Assembly (NCBI RefSeq): GCF_954871325.1
Contig: NC_088779.1
Coordinates: 17,734,846-17,798,845 of the forward strand
Length of the DNA: 64,000 bases
Direction of reading: 5' to 3'
Source: Gordionus sp. m RMFG-2023
Lineage: Eukaryota > Nematomorpha > Gordioida > Chordodea > Parachordodidae
In this document: positions 61,901 through 64,000 of the stretch, piece by piece
How the letters are laid out: every line of letters starts with the position of its first letter
Position numbering within the stretch: position 1 is the first letter of the stretch
Program-made: the position numbers and the translations under genes
The notes under the pieces: generated by a model
Seen by the model: only the letters and a program-made list of their open reading frames with translations
What the model was told of the DNA's origin: nothing
The model's database searches: none

Positions 61901-64000
61901 AATAAAAATTCTCCAGGCTTGGGGTCGAACTTATACAGAAATAGTTTGCGCGCCTCAGTTCAAGATTTTCCCTTAGAACCAGCACCCCCATTTATAAAAT
62001 TTATTTTTATATATCAATAATATTATCGTGTTTTTTTTAAATATAAGAATGTTGTTTTTATTAATTTTAAATACACAAAAATTGCTTACTGCAAGCAGTA
62101 TCACTTCAAATTATAATTTATTTCATAAAACTATACGTTTGCTTCGAAATATATCAATTTCCTAATAATATATCTTATTAATATAACTACTTATTTCGGG
62201 GTTTACTATAAATTTATGACCAAACATAAATTTTGAATTTGATTGCCTAAATTATTAAGGCGCATATAAAATAACTTAAATAATGATGCCTTTAAATTTT
62301 TATCTTCTTTATATTAATAATTTTAGGATGAATTATTATATTTTCTTTATAAAAGAAACTGATCTTTCAAGGGTCAGATTTAAATTGTGATAGTGGTGTT
62401 AAATACTTAGTGATTTAATTTTTTTAAAGGTTTTAAACGCTCAGATTAAGGATTCAGGAAAGTACATTTGTCATATCAATGATGATTCAACTAGATCCAA
62501 ACAGACATGGTATTTATCTATTCATGGTAAACTTACATTAAATCGTATCTCGCGTATTATAATGTTGTAATTTCAGAACCCCCTGTAATAGAAGGGTCTA
62601 GTTATGCGGAAATTAAAACGAATGTTGGCAAAAATATTTCCATGTTATGTAACATAAATTTCAATTCAAGTCCCAATTTAAAAATTATATGGAAACAAAA
62701 TAATAAACCAATTCAACATATTGAGAAGAATAAATCATTTTTAAATATTATACGCCATAACAGAAGTAAATAAATATTATTTTTTCATATTGGATTAATT
62801 AACATTCTAATTACATAAATTTTTAAATTTAATATGTTAAGTTATATAATTTTTTTTATATATATAACTAATTTTAGGTATATCTGAATTAAGAATAAAT
62901 TATATTTCGGAAGAAAATTTTAGAATTCCTTTTATATGCGAAGCCCAAAATGAGGTAGGTATTGCAAAAAAATATTTTATTATATCAAGAAGCGATGATA
63001 AAATTCAGCCAACATATAAAGAATATACAAATATTGATAAAACATTATATTATAAATTTAACGATACGATAACTATAAGATGCCCTATTACCAAATCTAT
63101 GACTATTGAAGGATTAGAATGGTCTTTATAAATATATATATATATAACAAAACTTATTTTGACTTATTTCTTTAGGTATTTTAAACAAGAGAATCTGTTA
63201 GATTACACACTTTTAGACAAAGATTCTCAAAATGATGATTTTATGTATAAATAAATTAAAATTATATAAAACTTGACATTTTAAATAGATTTTCAGATAA
63301 TATCAGTTTAACTATACCTAAAGCCCATCCAAAATATTCAGGACTATATAAGTGTGAAGAGAATGAAAAAATATATCAACGTTATGAGATAAAAATTCTA
63401 TCTAAACCTCTAATTTTTAAAAATCAACTAATTAATTCAGGAATTTTTGAAGGTTTCTATATATGATATATTGATCTAATATATACTATAATTAAGAAAC
63501 TGATCGTCCAATAAGCTATAATGCTATAGAAGGATTTCCCATTTTACTTACATGTAAAATATATGGAATACCACATCCGAAAACAAAATGGATTCATTAC
63601 AAAGCCATGGGTATGATTTTATGGTTTTTATTTCTTATTTATTTTAAAGATTATAAAGATATTGAAATAAAAAATAACACTAAAGATAGAATAATAATCC
63701 TGGAAGAGTTACAATATTTTGACCCTTTAAATGATTATTATATTGATAAAAATTCTTATAATAACTCTTTAATAATATATAACGCTGAACATAACAAATC
63801 AAAACATAATGGATTATTTGCATGTGAATCCGAAAATAGCCAAGGTAAAGGAAGAAAAGTGTTTGACGTGAATGTGATAGGTAAATTAGTTCAAAATTTT
63901 TTAAAAATATATTATGCCTGTTTAGCTTACGCGACACTTAGTCAACACACTTTGTTATGCTGGCACTTTATCACAATATAATTTTTCTTTTGTTTAAATA
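25545..64000 (+). CDS. Hemicentin (VWA + Ig-repeat matrix protein), 5' part, 29 exons
   Basis: Secreted extracellular-matrix protein; hemicentins form tracks that join basement membranes and anchor cells. Exons inferred: 25545-25935, 33121-33350, 33405-33527, 36397-36568, 37331-37461, 38031-38109, 38722-39069, 39593-39737, 39778-40372, 40563-40653, 40735-40877, 41136-41390, 44219-44432, 44471-44713, 44798-44887, 44928-45043, 50154-50316, 52720-52834, 53209-53363, 53413-53585, 54442-54541, 60678-60877, 62430-62526, 62577-62765, 62878-63121, 63176-63244, 63289-63452, 63497-63610, 63650-63880. Phase is kept throughout, giving about 1,793 codons: signal peptide, VWA (about 84-262), hemicentin middle region (about 263-491), then 12 Ig domains. 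The 3' end (more Ig domains and, in the family, usually EGF modules) lies beyond the window. Least certain are exon 6 and the acceptor of exon 13. It is an orthologue of animal HMCN / nematode him-4 by architecture. Confidence 0.93.
26089..27080. repeat. Intron 1 repeats: TAGGGGAG-type end and GC-rich segment
   Basis: At 26091 AGGGGAGGCTGGGGTTACG resembles the ends of the 749-1647 element, but no right partner was found. At about 26830-27070 a GC-rich-ended segment starts GGATCAGCCCGGCTAGACC and ends CTAGCCTGGCTAAGATCCTAG, an imperfect inverted pair. Both look like decayed non-coding DNA elements. Confidence 0.4.
27081..28318. other. Intron 1, no gene recognised
   Basis: Purine-rich at about 27250-27620, followed by a 12-G tract (27685-27696). 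A less A+T-rich patch at about 27990-28265 holds a 91-codon open frame without any recognisable motif; it is treated as chance or an unrecognised decayed repeat. Confidence 0.4.
28339..28816 (-). mobile_element. tRNA-derived SINE with 19-bp target duplication
   Basis: On the minus strand the element begins CGCCGGGTGGCCTAATGGG. It carries an A box (TGGCCTAATGGG, 28797-28808) and a B box (GGTTCAATCC, 28754-28763) about 35 bp apart, like a polymerase III tRNA promoter. The body (about 400 bp) is clearly less A+T-rich than its surroundings and ends in a short A tail. It is flanked by a perfect 19-bp direct repeat, starting TGAATTTCTAATATT, at 28320-28338 and 28817-28835, the mark of LINE-driven insertion. 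The head cannot form a proper acceptor stem, so it is not a working tRNA. The open frame inside it is incidental. Confidence 0.92.
28836..30320. other. Intron 1, A+T-rich, nothing recognised
   Basis: No open frame with recognisable content and no element ends were seen. A slightly less A+T-rich patch lies near 29740-29830. Confidence 0.5.
30329..31444 (+). mobile_element. hAT transposon, internally deleted, 8-bp target duplication
   Basis: The ends TAGAGATGGGCGCGGGC and its inverse are flanked by identical GTTCCTAT at 30321-30328 and 31445-31452. The 1,116-bp element keeps only the C-terminal part of a plus-strand transposase at about 30975-31135 (blocks [10 protein letters not shown] and [17 protein letters not shown], the hAT dimerisation motif), with stops. 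Subterminal CGTGAA/GGGCGTGA repeats occur at both ends. A related copy lies at about 55970-57092. Confidence 0.92.
30975..31135 (+). pseudogene. hAT transposase dimerisation-domain remnant
   Basis: The plus-strand reading [11 protein letters not shown]...[16 protein letters not shown] matches the family form S-S-x-E-R-L-F-S-x-A. Stops interrupt it. The 65-codon minus-strand frame over the same bases is a shadow. Confidence 0.8.
31822..32240. repeat. GC-rich iterated repeat (CGGGCCGGG blocks)
   Basis: Blocks such as TTCGGGCCGGGTCGGCAAAACTTT recur about every 50 bp between 32080 and 32220. At the left (31822-31940) there is an inverted set starting TTAGGCCCGGCCCGTCGGGCC. Relatives with the same GC-rich flavour occur at about 53665-53890 and 58900-59210. 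This is probably the iterated ends of a decayed DNA transposon. The minus-strand frame through it is only repeat. Confidence 0.5.
32357..32439. mobile_element. 83-bp MITE with 8-bp target duplication
   Basis: The ends GTGTTGTTAAACGGCTC and GAGCTGTTTAACAACAC are inverse copies. CTTACATC stands on both sides (32349-32356, 32440-32447). Almost the whole element folds on itself (GGCT...AGCC in the middle). It has the same end family as 7810, 18835 and 55184. Confidence 0.88.
32448..33120. other. End of intron 1, A+T-rich, nothing recognised
   Basis: No motif beyond the splice acceptor TATTAAAAG directly before 33121. Confidence 0.5.
33121..33527 (+). CDS. Hemicentin exons 2-3: rest of VWA domain
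   Basis: Exon 2 (33121-33350) encodes [10 protein letters not shown] and the hemicentin hallmark [10 protein letters not shown] at residues 154-163, then [20 protein letters not shown] with the VWA acidic residue. Exon 3 (33405-33527) encodes [10 protein letters not shown] and the helix [13 protein letters not shown]. The intron between them is 54 bp. Residue for residue this is the best-conserved part of the protein and the basis for calling it hemicentin and not another VWA protein. Exon 1 is 7.2 kb away across a transposon-filled intron. Confidence 0.95.
33653..35748 (-). mobile_element. Ty3/Gypsy LTR retrotransposon fragment (fossil), in intron 3
   Basis: Two similar repeats, about 33653-33909 and 35463-35748, lie in the same orientation. 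Read on the minus strand they start TGTTGA, with a purine tract preceding the left copy, so they are taken as LTRs. Between them the minus strand keeps integrase pieces: the zinc-binding region and its following segment (34609-35058, with the H-x-G-H / Y-W-P-V pattern) and the end of the catalytic core plus C-terminal part (34040-34399, with the S-N-G-Q-T-E-R motif). At 2.1 kb it is heavily reduced and broken in several places. LTRs that differ at roughly a tenth or more of their bases make it clearly older than the LTR element at 2801-5501. Confidence 0.8.
35760..36396. other. Rest of intron 3, A+T-rich
   Basis: Nothing recognised beyond the acceptor AATATAG before 36397. Confidence 0.5.
36397..37461 (+). 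CDS. Hemicentin exons 4-5: region after VWA
   Basis: Exon 4 (36397-36568) continues the VWA C-terminal helix ([20 protein letters not shown]) and enters the beta-rich segment with [13 protein letters not shown], which corresponds to VTVSLSGPSP in vertebrate hemicentin. Exon 5 (37331-37461) ends in TTGLWQLS, matching the conserved A-G-M-W-T-V segment. The exon 5 donor is taken as TCA|GTTAGC, because the frame meets a stop 12 codons... within a few codons if read on. Phases agree on both sides. Confidence 0.88.
37565..37925. mobile_element. MITE with GCGTCAATGTG-type ends and TA flanks, copy 2
   Basis: The ends GTGTCAATGTGTTTTTTCCGG and (inverse) GCGACAATGTG match copy 1 at 14139-14467. Interior blocks shared with copy 1 include TTTTTGAGC and ATTCCAAACATGATAGAATA. 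TA stands on both sides (37563-37564, 37926-37927). It makes up most of hemicentin intron 5, which would be about 208 bp without it. Confidence 0.75.
38031..38109 (+). CDS. Hemicentin exon 6 (tentative): short linking exon
   Basis: Proposed because exon 5 ends in phase 0 while exon 7 must be entered in phase 1. The segment reads [20 protein letters not shown] and aligns with the vertebrate segment R-I-T-G-L-S-T-I-D-F-R-A-G-F. The acceptor is TAGTAG just before 38031. The only donor that keeps phase is a GC donor (GAGG|GCAATT), which is unusual but known. A MITE (37565-37925) sits in the preceding intron. Boundaries are uncertain. Confidence 0.55.
38110..38721. other. Hemicentin intron 6 with a decayed repeat
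   Basis: It contains two related segments (about 38125-38285 and 38320-38480), each with AAAAGTTTACT...CTGAATTC-like blocks, also similar to 59850-59920 and to the interior of the two TA-flanked MITEs. No clean ends were found. Confidence 0.35.
38722..39069 (+). CDS. Hemicentin exon 7: domain between VWA and Ig repeats
   Basis: It encodes about 116 residues, starting [20 protein letters not shown] and ending NLPFWPILP. This matches the vertebrate segment that starts with P-T-Y-V-L-L-N and holds the K-Y-Y-P-H-R-K-P and V-P-P-N-E-A-F-F-L-K-V-T-G-Y-D blocks; here the latter is [15 protein letters not shown]. The exon must end at CCAG in phase 1, followed by GCTAG, so the donor appears to be GC rather than GT. 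If it is not spliced, a TAG stop follows one codon later. Confidence 0.85.
39593..39900 (+). CDS. Hemicentin Ig domain 1 (exon 8 and start of exon 9)
   Basis: Exon 8 (39593-39737) carries the first Cys (TTLLCII) and the core Trp (LLQWSKN). After a 40-bp intron, exon 9 (from 39778) gives the F-strand signature [14 protein letters not shown]. Spacing and the Cys/Trp/Cys pattern are those of I-set Ig domains. It begins in phase 1, like all later Ig domains of the gene. Confidence 0.9.
39901..40653 (+). CDS. Hemicentin Ig domain 2 (rest of exon 9, exon 10)
   Basis: Exon 9 is unusually long (39778-40372, 595 nt). It carries a charged Lys/Asn-rich linker of about 45 residues before the Ig fold, whose first Cys is in KLMCPI and Trp in VSWFKDS. 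A long C-to-E region full of Asn/Tyr precedes the donor. Exon 10 (40563-40653) supplies [15 protein letters not shown]. This Ig is much longer than the usual 90 residues because of the linker and loop. Confidence 0.88.
40735..41260 (+). CDS. Hemicentin Ig domain 3 (exon 11 and start of exon 12)
   Basis: Exon 11 (40735-40877) reads [20 protein letters not shown] then LFWSKD; the G-x-P-x-P before the Trp is typical of I-set domains in hemicentin and titin-like proteins. Exon 12 (from 41136) gives [17 protein letters not shown]. This is the most canonical Ig of the series. Confidence 0.93.
41261..44432 (+). CDS. Hemicentin Ig domain 4 (rest of exon 12, exon 13)
   Basis: Exon 12 (to 41390) continues in frame into [20 protein letters not shown], Cys in KLICDIS and Trp in WIWFK. 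Exon 13 ends at 44432 and contains [14 protein letters not shown]. The 2.8-kb intron between them holds a gag-like scrap and a tandem repeat. The exon 13 acceptor is ambiguous in purine-rich sequence: 44219 and 44228 both keep phase 0, and 44219 is used here. Confidence 0.85.
42424..42735 (-). mobile_element. LTR-retroelement gag scrap (fossil)
   Basis: A less A+T-rich island in hemicentin intron 12. The minus-strand frame of 63 codons reads like the end of a Ty3/Gypsy-type gag, with a basic run followed by a degraded CCHC zinc-knuckle-like stretch. No LTRs were found around it. It is an old, broken fragment. Confidence 0.45.
43070..43270. repeat. Tandem repeat, 3 units of about 62-72 bp
   Basis: Units 43070-43131, 43132-43203 and 43204-43270 share TAATTGCTAACATATAAAAATATA-type starts, GGGTATATTTAGAAAATATATAAACGC and GATCACAGAATG. 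Units 2 and 3 are almost identical; unit 1 is shorter. It lies in hemicentin intron 12. Confidence 0.9.
43271..44218. other. Rest of intron 12, A+T-rich
   Basis: No gene or element end was recognised. Confidence 0.5.
44471..44887 (+). CDS. Hemicentin Ig domain 5 (exons 14-15)
   Basis: Exon 14 (44471-44713) has [15 protein letters not shown] then LNWYF, and ends with a textbook donor A|GTAAGT. Exon 15 (44798-44887) has [16 protein letters not shown]. The preceding intron is only 38 bp (44433-44470), the smallest found; the following one is 40 bp. Confidence 0.93.
44928..50316 (+). CDS. Hemicentin Ig domain 6 (exons 16-17)
   Basis: Exon 16 (44928-45043) has [11 protein letters not shown] and AKWFK. 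Exon 17 (50154-50316) resumes with EKEIILNKK and ends with [14 protein letters not shown] 5.1-kb intron containing a LINE remnant splits the domain right after the core Trp, the same split point as Ig domains 4 and 7. Confidence 0.9.
46690..47300 (-). pseudogene. LINE (non-LTR) reverse transcriptase remnant
   Basis: The minus strand carries, in N-to-C order across several frames: [13 protein letters not shown] (about 47230-47290), [20 protein letters not shown] (about 47090-47150) and EGIQQGDSL (about 46786-46840). These correspond to the reverse-transcriptase start (S-G-G-P-D-G), the L-x-K-x...R-P-I-A-V-G block and the G-x-Q-Q-G-D-P-L block of LINE proteins. Stops and frame changes are frequent, so it is long dead. 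The element may reach from about 45,800 to 48,300, where the sequence is less A+T-rich, but the ends were not found. It lies in hemicentin intron 16, antisense to the gene. Confidence 0.7.
48300..50153. other. Right part of intron 16, nothing recognised
   Basis: A+T-rich, with no conserved blocks or element ends. It ends with the acceptor AACTTTAG at 50153. Confidence 0.45.
50317..52719. other. Hemicentin intron 17, mostly unrecognised
   Basis: Open frames here (for example 50372-50710) show no domain and skewed composition. A patch at about 50930-50985 has ACCGG/CCGGT inverted motifs. Near 52390-52430 the sequence CTAGCCCTGGTCTCCC resembles the right end of the TAGGGGAG family. No gene is seen. 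Confidence 0.4.
52720..53363 (+). CDS. Hemicentin Ig domain 7 (exons 18-19)
   Basis: Exon 18 (52720-52834) has [20 protein letters not shown] then TWI, ending in phase 2. Exon 19 (53209-53363) completes the codon for Lys and has [20 protein letters not shown]. The F-strand reads N-D-R-A-x-Y-x-C, with Ala where most domains have Gly. Confidence 0.9.
53413..54541 (+). CDS. Hemicentin Ig domain 8 (exons 20-21), divergent
   Basis: Exon 20 (53413-53585) has [20 protein letters not shown], a clear Ig first half. Exon 21 (54442-54541) has [18 protein letters not shown]; the usual Tyr two residues before the Cys is Leu here and the Asp-x-Gly is missing, so this domain has drifted. Phases fit on both sides. 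The acceptor AAATAG|ATC at 54441 is the only one that keeps the frame open for a useful length. Confidence 0.8.
55184..55379. mobile_element. MITE-like repeat of the TTGTTAAAC family, left end decayed
   Basis: It ends GGCCCAAATCGGACCGTTTAACAATTCTG; the left side has a weak inverse partner at about 55187 (GTCAATTTATAAAAACAGCCCG). The interior aligns with the inverse of 18835-19055. It is non-coding; the minus-strand 60-codon frame is incidental. Confidence 0.55.
55970..57092 (+). mobile_element. hAT copy related to 30329-31444, interrupted
   Basis: It matches the 30329-31444 element from AATGAAACATATTTTTAGATG through its right end (GTGAATAAAAAATTTGCCCCG). Near 56705-56795 the plus-strand dimerisation motif is well preserved: [21 protein letters not shown] 548-bp insert splits it. 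The left terminal repeat is missing; a stray GCCCGCGTCCACCTCTA at about 55742 looks like another end of this family. Confidence 0.75.
56062..56609 (+). mobile_element. Retroposon-like insert with GC-rich hairpin head
   Basis: Compared with the intact relative at 30329, this 548-bp segment is extra. It is flanked by ATAAAACAAAT on both sides (56051-56061 and 56610-56620), an 11-bp duplication. Its first 78 bp (about 56063-56140) form a near-perfect hairpin, GGACCAGGGGGTG...CACCCCCTGGTCC, with a GGTTAAGCC...GGCTTAAC second segment. It ends in an A-rich tail. No A/B boxes were recognised. It could be a SINE-like retroposon with an unusual head, or a foldback element placed inside another repeat. 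Confidence 0.5.
57345..57866 (+). pseudogene. hAT transposase C-terminal remnant, second lineage
   Basis: At 57460-57566 the plus strand reads [20 protein letters not shown] then [14 protein letters not shown], a hAT dimerisation domain of the P-A-T-Q-V-S-x-E-R-A-F-S-G-L-K type, distinct from the neighbouring copy. The right end CGGTTCGGGCCCCTG (to 57866) looks like a hAT terminus; no CAGGGGCCC partner was found on the left. Repeated GAACCG/CGGTT motifs flank the coding scrap. Confidence 0.75.
57932..58258. repeat. Tandem duplication, period 169 bp
   Basis: Two near-identical copies start ATTTTTTAAAACAAAA, run through CTTAACCTCAT and GGTGCCAGCCGC, and end AAAAAGAGAAGAAAA. It is part of the right arm of the composite at 55598-58401; the left arm has only a partial match, so the duplication arose in the right arm. 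Confidence 0.9.
58402..60677. other. Rest of intron 21, decayed repeats
   Basis: It contains a GC-rich-ended segment (about 58895-59210, AGCCCGGGCC ... AGGCCCGGATCGG), a G/C-run-rich segment with a 17-G tract (60052-60068) ending TTGGTTACGCCAATG (about 60158-60172), and a 60-codon frame near 60361 without Ig features. No gene is seen. Confidence 0.4.
60678..62526 (+). CDS. Hemicentin Ig domain 9 (exons 22-23)
   Basis: Exon 22 (60678-60877) starts DKPAMSTLK and has [10 protein letters not shown] and [10 protein letters not shown]. Exon 23 (62430-62526) has [14 protein letters not shown]. The 6.1-kb intron before exon 22 holds the 55598-58401 composite; the 1.6-kb intron inside the domain holds a repeat similar to that at 15166. 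Confidence 0.9.
60878..62429. other. Hemicentin intron 22 with a dispersed repeat
   Basis: The segment at about 61020-61250 (GTAGCCAAGATTTTACTAGAGGGTG ... ACCCTCTCCCCAGGG) is related to 15166-15505. The remainder has no recognisable content. Confidence 0.4.
62577..62990 (+). CDS. Hemicentin Ig domain 10 (exon 24, start of exon 25)
   Basis: Exon 24 (62577-62765) begins PPVIEG, a typical inter-Ig joint, then NISMLCNIN and [12 protein letters not shown]. Exon 25 (from 62878) has [18 protein letters not shown]; Phe replaces the usual Tyr before the second Cys. It is preceded by a 50-bp intron. Confidence 0.9.
62991..63420 (+). CDS. Hemicentin Ig domain 11 (exons 25-27)
   Basis: Exon 25 runs on to 63121 ([10 protein letters not shown] and GLEW), exon 26 is only 69 nt (63176-63244, [10 protein letters not shown]), and exon 27 (from 63289) has [13 protein letters not shown]. 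This domain is split into three exons, unlike the others. The exon 25 donor TG|GTCTTT is weak, but reading on gives a stop after three codons, and splicing restores W-Y-F-K. Confidence 0.85.
63421..63880 (+). CDS. Hemicentin Ig domain 12 (exons 27-29)
   Basis: Exon 27 ends at 63452. Exon 28 (63497-63610) has [18 protein letters not shown]. Exon 29 (63650-63880) ends with [18 protein letters not shown] and a phase-1 donor GTAAAT. The 39-bp intron between exons 28 and 29 is a multiple of three and has no stop, so an unspliced message would stay open. The gene continues beyond the window. Confidence 0.88.

Noticed and set aside
1-64000. Bacterial or viral features: operons, CRISPR arrays, rRNA
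   Set aside because: Split genes with GT/AG introns, eukaryotic transposons and a metazoan matrix protein exclude a prokaryotic window; no regular spacer arrays or rRNA blocks were seen.

Overview
The window is eukaryotic nuclear DNA from an invertebrate animal. It is very A+T-rich (about three quarters or more by eye) and packed with transposons. The one host gene I can support is a hemicentin (von Willebrand A domain followed by a long run of immunoglobulin domains) on the plus strand. It starts with a signal peptide at 25545 and runs off the right edge. I followed 29 exons, about 5.38 kb of coding sequence or roughly 1,793 codons, with reading phase conserved at every junction. They encode the VWA domain, the hemicentin middle region and 12 Ig domains. 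Introns are bimodal: many are only 38-54 bp, while others reach 5-7 kb because transposons have accumulated in them. Tiny introns, a hemicentin gene and many hAT transposons indicate a metazoan, perhaps a small-bodied or parasitic one, but I cannot name the phylum from this sequence.

Left third (1-25,400): no host gene seen. From 502 to 6098 lies a nested pile. A degenerate hAT transposon with CAGAGTYGGGCAG ends encloses three later arrivals: a TAGGGGAG-ended element, a hAT MITE with a perfect 8-bp duplication, and a nearly intact-looking small LTR element with 5-bp duplications. Further right are two MITE-like elements near 7.4-8.0 kb, a 915-bp element with 23-bp inverted ends, a 3.1-kb hAT transposon (10806-13943) whose transposase region has been copied into a large inverted repeat, a TA-flanked MITE, a hAT transposase remnant (16923-17480) and a 208-bp tandem duplication. 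From about 19.1 to 25.4 kb I see only A+T-rich sequence.

Right two thirds (25.5-64 kb): the hemicentin gene and its invaded introns. Intron 1 holds a tRNA-derived SINE with 19-bp target duplications, a 1.1-kb hAT element, GC-rich repeats and an 83-bp MITE. Intron 3 holds an old Ty3/Gypsy fragment. Intron 5 holds the second copy of the TA-flanked MITE. Intron 12 holds a gag-like scrap and a 3-unit tandem repeat. Intron 16 holds a LINE reverse-transcriptase remnant. Intron 21 holds a 2.8-kb composite with long inverted ends and several hAT pieces nested inside.

The exons form one story: a secreted extracellular-matrix protein assembled from two-exon Ig modules separated by phase-1 introns, as is usual for this family. 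The rest is a record of at least six hAT lineages, several MITE families, one SINE, one LINE and LTR elements inserting into it.
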